64,000 nt of DNA, from assembly GCF_004363775.1 (NCBI RefSeq), contig NZ_SNZE01000012.1, positions 1 to 64,000 on the forward strand, given 5' to 3'. Made by a program: the position numbers and the translations under genes. The first letter of the stretch is position 1. Each line of letters opens with the position of its first letter. Source of the stretch: Hydromonas duriensis. Lineage in GTDB: Bacteria; Pseudomonadota; Gammaproteobacteria; Burkholderiales; Burkholderiaceae. Positions 18,008 to 26,512 of the stretch are shown here, in pieces. The notes under the pieces were generated by a model that saw only the letters and a list, made by a program, of their open reading frames with translations, searched no databases and was not told the DNA's origin.

Positions 18008-18053
18008 AGCAGGGTGTCAATAACGACAATTTATTACACAGTTGACACCCGCT
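18008..18053. repeat. Strong inverted repeat downstream of hemY
   Basis: AGCAGGGTGTCAA (18008-18020) is complementary to TTGACACCCGCT (18042-18053) except for one bulged A, with a 21-nt loop. No uninterrupted T run follows, so it may be a weak terminator of hemY or an operator-like element. Confidence 0.6.
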
Positions 18054-18397
18054 GTCCATCTTCATCATTTTAGTTTTATCTCTTGATTTAATCTTAACTT
18101 CTCCTTAGTTGCTGCCCTATGACTTGAGGTATGGACCTTTATTGTCATTTAACTGTACTCGCCAGTCCATTCCTATGAGAAATTTTTGCAATTTTTTAAT
18201 AAGTTTGAGCTGTGTTTTTTGTGAGTCATCTCTTTTTCTTAAGAGTTTCATACGAATAGCTAAGTAGTCTACCTTTGAGTCAATTTCGTCTGTTTATAAA
18301 AACGGTGACTAGACGATGATTTGTGACGTGTCTTTTCAAAATAAAAGCCAATAAACAATAACTAAACAGCCCTGAATGACTTTCAACTTAAGGCTTG

Positions 18398-18425
18398 TTG
18401 TCAAAATGTCAAAACAACATATAAA
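18398..18425 (+). promoter_or_regulatory. Possible promoter of the polysaccharide cluster
   Basis: TTGTCA (18398-18403), a 16-bp spacer and TATAAA (18420-18425). AT-rich surroundings raise the chance of a coincidental match. Confidence 0.4.
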
Positions 18426-18678
18426 TAAAATTTAAAAAAAACAAAAAATAGCAATTGTTTATGCTAGTATCTATACGTAGTGTTTCTGTTATTTTTATTT
18501 CTTTTAATCTTTGCTTTAATTTATGGATTTATTGTGTTTCGACTCGTTAAGAGCGAAGAAAGGTGGGCTTGAGCTGTTTATTTTGTAGAAAGCCAACTGG
18601 CTATCTATTCAATTTTTATTTCTTTTGGCTTAGAGGCTGATAACTAATTGTAATAATTAATAAATATGGGGAAACGCG

Positions 18679-19971
18679 ATGAACTTTTCTGACTTTCGCA
18701 TTGGTGTGGTGGGTTTGGGTTACGTTGGATTGAATTTGGCTGTGCAGCTTTCTAAGCATTTCTCTGTTGTTGGCTGTGATTTAAACGAAACACTGGTGAA
18801 GCAATTAAAAGATGGGGTGGACTCAACCAAAGAAGTTGACTTAGAAGATTTGAGAAATACATCCCTTGTCTTGACATCTCGGTTTGATGACTTAAAAAAT
18901 TGTAATTTTTTTATCGTGGCTGTGCCCACGCCAGCGACTAATGATGGTGCGCCTGATTTGTCTTATGTCGAAAGTGCGACGAAAAGTATTGCTGAGATTT
19001 TGAAAAAAGGCGATATCGTGGTCTATGAGTCCACCGTTTACCCTGGTGTCACGGAAGATTTTTGCGTGCCCATTTTGGAGTCCAAAGGGTTGGCTCATTT
19101 AGTCGATTTTAATGTGGGCTACTCTCCAGAGCGTGTGAACCCAGGCGATAGACATCACACCTTGACCAATGTGGTTAAGATTGTTTCGGGTGACAACAGC
19201 GATTCACTGGAAACGATTAGTTGGGTGTATGAAAAAATAGTCACAGCGGGGGTTTATCGTGCGAAGACCATTAAAGTCGCCGAAGCAGCTAAAGCGTTGG
19301 AGAATACACAGCGTGATGTCAATATTGCGCTGATAAATGAACTCAGTATCTTTTTTAATAAAGTTGGAATCGATACGCGAGATGTGATTGAAGCGGCGGG
19401 CTCAAAATATAATTTCATGAAGTTTTACCCCGGTCTGGTCGGAGGACATTGCATTGGGGTGGATCCGTACTACATCATTTCAAAGGCTAAAAAAGTGGGT
19501 TTGAATGTCCACATTTTAGAAAATGCACGAGAAGTGAATGAAAACTACAGCATTTATGTGTTCCGCGAAATGCTAAAAAAAATGTTGAAACAAGAGAGCT
19601 GTATCGGCGCAGCTAGAAAAATGCGGGTGTTGGTTTTAGGTTTAACGTTTAAGGAAAATGTACCTGACATTCGCAATTCTAAAGTGTTTGACATCATTCG
19701 CTTGATGGACGAGTTTTCAATCGAGTATGAAGTTTTAGATCCGCAAGCAGATGCTGAAATGGTCTTGGCACATTATGGTGTCTCAATTAATCCTCAGGTT
19801 GAGGACAACAGTTTTGATGCTGTTTTGTTGGCGGTGTCGCATCAAGAGTATGTTGAGGCAGGCTGGTCTCTTGCTAAAAAATATTTGCGCAGTGACGATG
19901 GTTCGGTTTTTGATTTGAAGGGTATTTTGTCGGTCGAAGGGGCCTGCTCATATAATCTTTGGAGACCATAA
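18679..19971 (+). CDS. UDP-N-acetylhexosamine 6-dehydrogenase, TviB/WbpA type
   Basis: 430 aa. Domains in order: N-terminal Rossmann NAD-binding (IGVVGLGYVGLNLAVQL), the VAVPTPATNDGAPDLSYV and YESTVYPGVTEDFCVP segments, and the central dimerisation helix (KVAEAAKALENTQRDVNIAL). Catalytic Cys258 lies in GLVGGHCIGVDPYY. The UDP-binding C-terminal domain has LGLTFKENVPDIRNSK. The YSPERVNPGD, ENTQRDVN and GGHCIGVDPYY segments resemble TviB/WbpA (UDP-GlcNAc or UDP-GalNAc to the uronate) more than UDP-glucose dehydrogenases. It is the first gene of a four-gene unit; its stop overlaps the next start. It should supply an activated amino-uronic acid for the synthase downstream. The exact sugar is inferred. 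Confidence 0.85.
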   Translation: MNFSDFRIGVVGLGYVGLNLAVQLSKHFSVVGCDLNETLVKQLKDGVDSTKEVDLEDLRNTSLVLTSRFDDLKNCNFFIVAVPTPATNDGAPDLSYVESATKSIAEILKKGDIVVYESTVYPGVTEDFCVPILESKGLAHLVDFNVGYSPERVNPGDRHHTLTNVVKIVSGDNSDSLETISWVYEKIVTAGVYRAKTIKVAEAAKALENTQRDVNIALINELSIFFNKVGIDTRDVIEAAGSKYNFMKFYPGLVGGHCIGVDPYYIISKAKKVGLNVHILENAREVNENYSIYVFREMLKKMLKQESCIGAARKMRVLVLGLTFKENVPDIRNSKVFDIIRLMDEFSIEYEVLDPQADAEMVLAHYGVSINPQVEDNSFDAVLLAVSHQEYVEAGWSLAKKYLRSDDGSVFDLKGILSVEGACSYNLWRP

Positions 19972-21194
19972 TGTTAGACTGGCTCACGGGTGTTCTTATT
20001 ATTTTCGCAATGATAGTCTCTTGTTACCCTGTGCTGATGTACACAAGTGGGCTTTTCATCAATTTGTATTGCAAGCGTTTTGATGTCAAGAGAGACTATT
20101 CCTATAAGCCCACGGCGAGTGTGATTTTATCCTGCTTTAATGAAGGGCATACCGTGTACGAGACCATCAAAAGTCTAAGGATGTCTGATTATCCTCAGGA
20201 TAAATTGCAGATTTTAGCCTTTGATGATTGTTCTAAGGATGACAGTTTTGAATGGATAAAAAAGGCAGCGCAAGACTTTCCTAATGTTGTGGCCACATTA
20301 AATGAACGCAATAAAGGCAAGGCGCATACTTTTTTGGATGGCTTGGATTTGTCTACAGCAGAAGTCGTTGTAGGGGTCGATTCAGATTGTATTTTTGATG
20401 AACATGCCATTTCTGAGTTGATGGCTTGCTTTACGGAGCCAAATATCTGCGCGGTTGGTGGTCGTGTTGGTATTTCGAATGCCGATGAAACTTGGCTGAC
20501 GCGTTGCCAAGCTGTTTATTATGCCTTGTCGTTTTTGGTTTTAAAGTCGCCTGAGAAGTTGTTTCGAAAAGTCCAGTGTTTGAGTGGTCCTTTGGTTGCT
20601 ATTAAACGCGAATGTTTTGATGCGGTCAGAGAGCAGGTCGAGAAAAGAAACTTCTTAGGCATTAGAGTGACGAACGGCGAGGACAGGGCTTTAACTCAGA
20701 TTTTATTGAGAAATGGTTATTCTACTTACCTCAACACAGATGCTGTTTGTTGGACAGCCGTACCCAGCAATATTTCAGGCTATTTGAGCCAGCAATTAAG
20801 ATGGCGTCGTTCCGCAGTTGGCCAATGGTTAGATGCACTGGCTCGCTTTCCCATCATGTTCAAAAACAACACTTTTTTGTGTGCATTTTTTAGTTTAATG
20901 CCGATTTTTGTGATGTTTAGTTGGAATGTGCTTTTTATCACATCGGGTTTGATGGGGCATTTATTGATTGTGCTTATCAAAATTCTTCTTTTTCACATGT
21001 TGCTCTCACCCATATTGGCGCTGGCATTTTTCTATATGAGTAAACATCATCTGAAACGAGAACGTGTGGCGAGTATTGGCGTTCTGACGTGGAGTTTAAT
21101 CATAATGAGTTTGTGGTTTCCATTCAGTGCATTGTTTGTCACGTTGTTTGCATTGTCAACGTTAGATGATGGTGGTTGGGTTACAAGAGCATAG
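19971..21194 (+). CDS. Processive GT2 polysaccharide synthase (hyaluronan synthase/NodC/Alg8-like)
   Basis: 407 aa. An N-terminal membrane segment (about 5-33) precedes a GT-A catalytic domain: ASVILSCFNEGHTVYETI, LAFDDCSKDD, VGVDSDC with the metal-binding DxD at 137-139, the base region NGEDRALT (ED at 237-238), and the processivity motif QQLRWRRS (274-281). Three or more C-terminal membrane helices follow, and the protein ends DDGGWVTRA, recalling the W-G-T-R motif of hyaluronan synthases. Such enzymes polymerise UDP-sugars and thread the chain through the inner membrane. The start at 19971 overlaps the dehydrogenase stop (TAATG), implying translational coupling. The product polymer is not known. 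Confidence 0.85.
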   Translation: MLDWLTGVLIIFAMIVSCYPVLMYTSGLFINLYCKRFDVKRDYSYKPTASVILSCFNEGHTVYETIKSLRMSDYPQDKLQILAFDDCSKDDSFEWIKKAAQDFPNVVATLNERNKGKAHTFLDGLDLSTAEVVVGVDSDCIFDEHAISELMACFTEPNICAVGGRVGISNADETWLTRCQAVYYALSFLVLKSPEKLFRKVQCLSGPLVAIKRECFDAVREQVEKRNFLGIRVTNGEDRALTQILLRNGYSTYLNTDAVCWTAVPSNISGYLSQQLRWRRSAVGQWLDALARFPIMFKNNTFLCAFFSLMPIFVMFSWNVLFITSGLMGHLLIVLIKILLFHMLLSPILALAFFYMSKHHLKRERVASIGVLTWSLIIMSLWFPFSALFVTLFALSTLDDGGWVTRA

Positions 21195-21242
21195 GCAATA
21201 TTTGTAATCTTTTAATGAAGTTTTTTGAAAAGGGGAACGGAG

Positions 21243-22277
21243 ATGAACGTTAAAAATCTCAAAGGCATGAATATTCAAAAAACATATCTCAAGATTTATC
21301 GAGGTTTTGGTTTTTTTCTGCTCTTGTCATTGCTGTCTTTAATTGTATGGTACATTTTTTTAGTCTTGCTTTTTTTGAGCAATCGAAGCTGGGCGATGCC
21401 TTTGATTTTGTCGACCACGCAAGAAAAAGTGATATGGAATTTTGCCCAAATTATATCGCTTGAAAAAGAAATCAATAAGCTTAAGCTCAACAAGGAAAAC
21501 TTGGGCAATGAGTTGGCTTTTAAAAAGAGAGAGCTGGGAACGAGTGAAATACTTCTTAATCGCGTAGAGATGAGCCTTGCGAATCAGGCAAAAATTTATC
21601 AAGCTGAAGCTCAAACAATGAAAAAAGATTTAACCTCTTTTCAATTGGCAGGAGCTGGAGGCGCACGCAATGATGCTTTAACAAAAATAAAAAAAGAGTT
21701 GAATGCGGGCTTAATTACCAAAGAGCAGGCCGCAAATTATCTTTCCACTCAATACGATACCATTCGTAAAACTCATCAATCCAATAGTGAAATTCAAGCC
21801 AAGATAGACAGTGCTAATACTTTAGGTGGTGGTGCTTTGAGTGCTGATGCCATGATTTTGGAGGCGCAAAAAACAGACCTCGAACAAAAAGTTGAAAGGA
21901 CTGCTTTAGAAGTAAGCTCGGTAGAAAATGAATTAAAACTCACTGAAAATAGTATTAATGACTATTCACATGTCATCGATGGTTTTTATGACAATATTTA
22001 CTACGATGCGAAAGACCGAGTCATCAATGCGGCATTTGTTCCTTATGACAACATAGATGGCGTGGAGGAGGGCGATCCTGTTTATGGTTGTGCATTAAAA
22101 GTTATTTTTTGTTCAAAAGTTGGCGTTGTGACCAAAGTGTATGGTGCAGAGGAGACTTCTTTCCACTACTTGTTTAAAACAGAAATAAAAGGAAAATTTG
22201 TATCCGTTCAGTATAACGACAATTCGTATGCCGATGCGGGCTTAGTGTTCATTGGCCGTAAACCGCTGTTCTTTTGA
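21243..22277 (+). CDS. Membrane-fusion-like (HlyD/Alg44-like) periplasmic adaptor
   Basis: 344 aa. The start at 21243 has a GGAACGGAG box just upstream; a TTG at 21225 is less likely. A basic N-terminus and one long hydrophobic segment (about residues 22-52) anchor it in the inner membrane. A Lys/Glu/Leu-rich stretch from about 60 to 250 is predicted coiled coil, arranged as a hairpin with a glycine-rich turn (LAGAGGARND). The C-terminal 85 residues are beta-rich (FVPYDNIDGVEEGDPVYGC, then GVVTKVYGAEETSFHYLF), like the barrel of HlyD-type adaptors. Two Cys may form a periplasmic disulfide. No PilZ domain is present. It would bridge the synthase to an outer-membrane channel. Assignment rests on architecture. 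Confidence 0.6.
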   Translation: MNVKNLKGMNIQKTYLKIYRGFGFFLLLSLLSLIVWYIFLVLLFLSNRSWAMPLILSTTQEKVIWNFAQIISLEKEINKLKLNKENLGNELAFKKRELGTSEILLNRVEMSLANQAKIYQAEAQTMKKDLTSFQLAGAGGARNDALTKIKKELNAGLITKEQAANYLSTQYDTIRKTHQSNSEIQAKIDSANTLGGGALSADAMILEAQKTDLEQKVERTALEVSSVENELKLTENSINDYSHVIDGFYDNIYYDAKDRVINAAFVPYDNIDGVEEGDPVYGCALKVIFCSKVGVVTKVYGAEETSFHYLFKTEIKGKFVSVQYNDNSYADAGLVFIGRKPLFF

Positions 22278-22287
22278 TTTGGAGAAC

Positions 22288-23382
22288 ATGATGAAAAAAA
22301 CAGCATTATTGATTTGCATCATTGCAGCGTATATAAGCAATGCCGCGGCGCAGGAACCTAATAAAGAAAAAGGGGATTTTTGTCGTTACGTTAAAACAAA
22401 ATCTGCTGCTGAGCAAGTGACTCTGAACTCGCCGAATGTCGTGTTTGATATCACCACCGATGGCAGTGAGAGCGCAGGCACTAAAAATACGGTTTTTTTA
22501 GGCCTCTCAAAGAATTTAGCCGATTTGAATAAGGCGAAGTACACCCATCGTTTAGCCGATACCGAGTGTCAACTCTATGAGCTTAATGATTCTATAAAAG
22601 ATGTACTTGGGTTGAGTTTACAGTCGATTGAAAAAGGGTCTTTGAACTTTAAAAAGCAAGAGATACAGCGAACGATGCAAGCGTTACAAAAGCATTTTAA
22701 TGTGACAAGTGCCAAGTTCAAAGCCCAAAATGCAACGCTTGTAGATGTGTACGACGTGCAGTCGTTGATAAAAAGAGTCAGTATCCTTGGACTTGAAAAT
22801 GATTTAGAAATAGAGAAGATTCAACAAAACGCATCATGGCCTGAGGACGCTTCATTGAATGTCTTGATAAAGAATCTTGCTCAACTTGAGTCAGACAAAT
22901 ACGACATTTTGAATCAAATACAAAAGCAAGGAAATTGGAGTTTATCTCTTCAAGCAGGTGTAAAGAAAACAGCGAACAACTCAGACGCCATTTCTTTATC
23001 AGGCGGTCGTTTTTATGGTGCGCTCACCGCGAGCTATAACTTAGGCTCTGCAAAAAGCAGTCAATTGCTAGATGAGTCAAAAGATTATTATATGCTTTGG
23101 AAGGGCGAGGACAACAATGGGTACTTTAAGCAGTTGGGGTATTTATCCAATGAGGTCATGAAGACGCGGGAGATTGAAGAGAAGAAACTGGCTATATTGA
23201 ATAAAGATGCTCAAAATAGCGACAATTTAGAGGCCATTTTGAAAAACTTTGACAGCAGTGAGGCTGAGAATTTCAAGCTAAAAGTCCTCTACAATAAATT
23301 GATGAACAATATTGATAGAGAATATTTGAAGTTTAAAATACAACGTCTAAACGAGCTGGTGAAAGAAATTGGAGTGGAGTAG
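22288..23382 (+). CDS. Divergent TolC-like outer-membrane channel candidate
   Basis: 364 aa from tandem ATGs at 22288/22291 preceded by GGAG. A signal peptide spans about 1-22 (ALLICIIAAYISNAAAQ). The mature part alternates long helices with two short beta hairpins (NVVFDITTDGS with NTVFLGLSKNL; NWSLSLQAGVKK with RFYGALTASYNLGS), the repeat plan of TolC-type proteins. The segment NATLVDVYDVQSLIKRVSIL resembles the TolC helix pattern around the dVL-x-aQ motif. It is shorter than TolC (about 430-490) and seems to lack the first helix. It lies 10 bp after the adaptor gene and ends the cluster at a bidirectional terminator. If not a channel, it is a periplasmic coiled-coil partner. Confidence 0.5.
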   Translation: MMKKTALLICIIAAYISNAAAQEPNKEKGDFCRYVKTKSAAEQVTLNSPNVVFDITTDGSESAGTKNTVFLGLSKNLADLNKAKYTHRLADTECQLYELNDSIKDVLGLSLQSIEKGSLNFKKQEIQRTMQALQKHFNVTSAKFKAQNATLVDVYDVQSLIKRVSILGLENDLEIEKIQQNASWPEDASLNVLIKNLAQLESDKYDILNQIQKQGNWSLSLQAGVKKTANNSDAISLSGGRFYGALTASYNLGSAKSSQLLDESKDYYMLWKGEDNNGYFKQLGYLSNEVMKTREIEEKKLAILNKDAQNSDNLEAILKNFDSSEAENFKLKVLYNKLMNNIDREYLKFKIQRLNELVKEIGVE

Positions 23383-23425
23383 AGCATTCGCAACACGGGC
23401 ATAACTTTATAAATGCTTGTGTTGA

Positions 23426-23476
23426 AATTAAGCCCGCTTTTTAATTGAAACTTTCGATTAAAAAGCGGGCTTAATT
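23426..23476. terminator. Bidirectional terminator between the polysaccharide cluster and puuB
   Basis: A perfect 20-bp inverted repeat (arms 23426-23445 and 23457-23476, core AAGCCCGCTTTTTAAT) has an 11-nt loop. It lies between convergent genes and has T-rich arms on both strands. Confidence 0.85.
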
Positions 23477-23486
23477 GTTTGTCTCA

Positions 23487-24773
23487 TCAAATTCCAAATT
23501 TATCGCGCAAACTGTAATATGTTGCACCGATGGCAGTGAACGGAACGCGGAACAATCGACCACCAGGGAATGGGTAGTGCGGTAATTTAGCGAACGCATC
23601 AAAGCGGTCACGTTGACCCATAATGGCTTCAGACAACACTTTCCCCGCAAGATGGGTGTAAGTGATGCCGTGACCTGAGCAACCTTGCGAGTAGAAAATA
23701 TTGTTGTGTTCGCCCAAAGTGCCGACTTGCGGTAGGCGAGATACCGTGAGTAAAAAGTTCCCTGTCCATGCAAAATCAATTTTCACGTTTTTCAACTGCG
23801 GGAATGTTTTGAGCATTTTTGGACGAATAATTGCTTCGACATTGGCAGGGTCTCGTGCACCATAAATCACGCCACCGCCGTACAATAAACGGTTGTCGCC
23901 CGTTAAGCGGTAGTAGTCGAGCAGGTAGTTACAGTCCTCAATGCAGTAGTCATTCGGAATTAAGCTCTTGGCCAATTCTTTTGGCAGCGGTGCTGTCGTG
24001 ACCACTTGAGTGCCGCAGGGCATTGATTTGGCGGATAGTTCGGGGACGAGATTACCCAAGTAGGCATTGCCCGCCACGACCACGATACGGGCGTTGACTC
24101 GACCATTTTCAGTCACGACCACAGGTTTCGAGCCACGTTCGATACCGATAACAGGGCTTTGCTCATAAATTTTACCGCCTAAAGACTCGATGGCGGCCGC
24201 TTCGCCGAGGGCGAGGTTGAGTGAGTGAAAGTGACCGCCGCTGTGGTCGATAGAGCCGCCGATGTACACATCAGAAGCGACGATTTCAGACATTTGTTTT
24301 TTGTCGAGCAGTTCAACTTGATTATGCCCGTGCTTTGCCCACAAATTACGTTGATGCTCCAAGTGGTGCATTTGTTTTTTAGTGAATGCGGCAAAAACCC
24401 CACCATTTTTCAGGTCGCATTTGATGTCGTATTTGGCAATGCGTTCGCGGATGATGCGGTTGCCTTCAAAAGCCATTTGTCCAAAAACTTTTGCGCCGTC
24501 CACGCCGACCTGTTTTTCGATGGTATCAATGTCACGGCTGTAGCTGTTGACGATTTGACCGCCGTTGCGACCCGTTGCGCCGAAGCCAATTTTGGCAGCT
24601 TCGAGGATGGTGACTTTGAATCCGTTTTCAGCCAGAAACAGACCTGTTGATAAGCCTGTATAACCTGCGCCGATGATACAGACATCAGTGTCGATTTCAC
24701 CTTGCAGGGCTGGGCGTGCTGGTGAGGGGTTGGCGGTGGCCGCGTAATAAGTGGGTGCGTGTTGAGTTGTCAT
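23487..24773 (-). CDS. puuB: Gamma-glutamylputrescine oxidase (FAD-dependent)
   Basis: 428 aa DAO-family flavoprotein. The FAD-binding Rossmann motif is CIIGAGYTGLSTGLFLAENG (residues about 32-51), followed by GFGATGRNGGQIVNSYSRD and near the end the second FAD contact GCSGHGITYTHLAGK. LLYGGGVIYGARDP is typical of PuuB/OrdL. It oxidises gamma-glutamylputrescine to gamma-glutamyl-gamma-aminobutyraldehyde with release of ammonia and peroxide. It is the last gene of the putrescine cluster, 84 bp after puuC. A paralogue lies at 51397-52686. Confidence 0.9.
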   Translation of the reverse strand: MTTQHAPTYYAATANPSPARPALQGEIDTDVCIIGAGYTGLSTGLFLAENGFKVTILEAAKIGFGATGRNGGQIVNSYSRDIDTIEKQVGVDGAKVFGQMAFEGNRIIRERIAKYDIKCDLKNGGVFAAFTKKQMHHLEHQRNLWAKHGHNQVELLDKKQMSEIVASDVYIGGSIDHSGGHFHSLNLALGEAAAIESLGGKIYEQSPVIGIERGSKPVVVTENGRVNARIVVVAGNAYLGNLVPELSAKSMPCGTQVVTTAPLPKELAKSLIPNDYCIEDCNYLLDYYRLTGDNRLLYGGGVIYGARDPANVEAIIRPKMLKTFPQLKNVKIDFAWTGNFLLTVSRLPQVGTLGEHNNIFYSQGCSGHGITYTHLAGKVLSEAIMGQRDRFDAFAKLPHYPFPGGRLFRVPFTAIGATYYSLRDKFGI

Positions 24774-24857
24774 AATTAAAAGTAAGTCTACATCACAGGG
24801 GTTAAAAAGGTTTTTAGCTAAACCATGAGGGGATTGCAGTTGATATGTGCAGTCAAC

Positions 24858-26354
24858 TTAATAATCAATCTTAATCCAAGTCGTTTTTAGCTCGGTGTAT
24901 TTGTCTAATGCGTGCAAGGATTTGTCACGCCCATTGCCCGATTGTTTGTAACCGCCGAATGGCACGGTGATGTCATCATCGTTGTATTGATTGACGTGAA
25001 CAGTACCTGCTTTAATGGCGCGCGCGACACGATGGGCTTTAGAAATGTCGCGCGTCCATACCGCGGCTTGCAAGCCATATTCGGTGTCGTTGGCTAACGC
25101 GATGGCCTCGGCTTCGGTTTCAAAGGACATGGCGGACAGTACGGGGCCAAAAATCTCTTCGCGGACGATGGTCATATGCGGTTTGGCTACGAAGATGGTC
25201 GGTTCAATGTAGTAACCGCCTGTTTCTGCGCGCGTTCGTGAGCCACCAGCGATTAGTTCGGCACCTTCTGTCTTACCGCTTTCGATGTACTTTAAAACCG
25301 AGTTCATTTGGATGTCATCGACAATGGCACCCATGGTGGTGTTGCCTTCAAGCGGGTCGGCGGGTGTGAACGATGCCACGTATGTGGCAACTTTAGCCAT
25401 GAATTCATCTTTAATTGAGGCTTCAACGTATAAGCGTGTGGGCGCGTTGCAGCTTTCTCCTTGGTTGTAAAACACACTGCCTGCGGCTGCGGCTGCGGCT
25501 TCATCGAGATTGGGCGCATCGGCGAAAACGATGTTGGGCGATTTGCCCCCCAACTCCATCCAAGCCCGCTTTAAATTGCTGTTGGCCGCAGCCGACATGA
25601 TGCGTTTGCCCACGGCTGTTGAACCCGTGAATGCGATGCAATCCACATCCATATGTTCTGCCAATGCCGCGCCTGCTTCGTGGCCGTAACCTGGCAAAAC
25701 GTTAAACACGCCCGCAGGAATGCCCGCTTCAAGTGCCAGTTCGGCTAAACGTAAGGCTGTTAATGGTGATTTTTCAGAGGGCTTGAGAATTACTGAGTTC
25801 CCCGTTGCTAGAGCGGGTGCGATTTTCCAGCTGGTCATTAACAAAGGATAGTTCCAAGGCACCACCGCAGCGACGACGCCGACAGGTTCGCGCGTGATTA
25901 ATGCGAGCGAGTCGCGGGGGGTTGGGGCCACTTCATCATAAACCTTGTCGATGGCTTCGCCAAACCAGCGCACTGTATTTTGGGCAGCACTGACATCGAC
26001 CGCGAGTGCGTTGGATACGGGTTTGCCCATGTCCAAGGTCTCGGTCACTGCAAGCTCATGTGCGTTCGCTACGATTAAGTCGGCAAATTTAATTAAAATT
26101 TCTTTGCGTTTTTTGGGTGATAAATGCGCCCAACGACCATCTTCAAATGCGGCACGAGCGACTTTGACCGCAGCGTCTACATCGGCTTTTTTGCAACGAG
26201 CGGCATCGGTGAGTTTGGAGCCATCAATCGGGCTGATGCAATCAAAGGTTTCGCCATCAATAGCGGGTACGCGTTGTCCGTTGACAAAGGCGCGACCATC
26301 AATGCCTGCTTGACGTAAGGCGGTGGCTTTTTCTTTCCAGTTTATTTGAGACAT
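24858..26354 (-). CDS. puuC: Gamma-glutamyl-gamma-aminobutyraldehyde dehydrogenase
   Basis: 498 aa aldehyde dehydrogenase. Cofactor and catalytic motifs are visible: VPWNYPLLMTSWKIAPAL, KPSEKSPLTAL, FTGSTAVGKRI, the general base Glu in WMELGGKSPNIVF, the nucleophile in FYNQGESCNAPTRL, and EEIFGPVLSAM near the C-terminus. In context (puuB next, putrescine uptake upstream) it should oxidise gamma-glutamyl-gamma-aminobutyraldehyde to gamma-glutamyl-GABA with NAD(P). A terminator at 26468-26496 separates it from potI, so puuC-puuB probably has its own promoter in 26355-26467. Confidence 0.9.
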   Translation of the reverse strand: MSQINWKEKATALRQAGIDGRAFVNGQRVPAIDGETFDCISPIDGSKLTDAARCKKADVDAAVKVARAAFEDGRWAHLSPKKRKEILIKFADLIVANAHELAVTETLDMGKPVSNALAVDVSAAQNTVRWFGEAIDKVYDEVAPTPRDSLALITREPVGVVAAVVPWNYPLLMTSWKIAPALATGNSVILKPSEKSPLTALRLAELALEAGIPAGVFNVLPGYGHEAGAALAEHMDVDCIAFTGSTAVGKRIMSAAANSNLKRAWMELGGKSPNIVFADAPNLDEAAAAAAGSVFYNQGESCNAPTRLYVEASIKDEFMAKVATYVASFTPADPLEGNTTMGAIVDDIQMNSVLKYIESGKTEGAELIAGGSRTRAETGGYYIEPTIFVAKPHMTIVREEIFGPVLSAMSFETEAEAIALANDTEYGLQAAVWTRDISKAHRVARAIKAGTVHVNQYNDDDITVPFGGYKQSGNGRDKSLHALDKYTELKTTWIKIDY

Positions 26355-26467
26355 GATGTTCCTCTTTGTATTTTATATATTGTGCTGATTATAAAGGCGT
26401 GCTGGGGTTAGCACCATCAAAAGCGTAAAGTGGACTTTATAGGCTGATTTAAGTGGTTCTTAAACAA

Positions 26468-26496
26468 AAAAGCGCAAGTTCTGGACTTGCGCTTTT
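26468..26496 (-). terminator. Intrinsic terminator after potI
   Basis: A perfect 12-bp stem (AAAAGCGCAAGT with ACTTGCGCTTTT) has a 5-nt loop and a T run on the minus strand, 16 bp beyond the potI stop. Confidence 0.8.
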
Positions 26497-26512
26497 AGGT
26501 TAATACGGGGGG

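Larger units (their letters stand above)
17919..18678. other. AT-rich 760-bp gap before the polysaccharide cluster
   Basis: No open frame with a recognisable product. The stretch is clearly richer in A and T than the flanking genes, which fits horizontally acquired or regulatory DNA. It contains the inverted repeat at 18008-18053 and a possible promoter at 18398-18425, which would give a leader of roughly 250 nt before the dehydrogenase gene. Confidence 0.5.
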
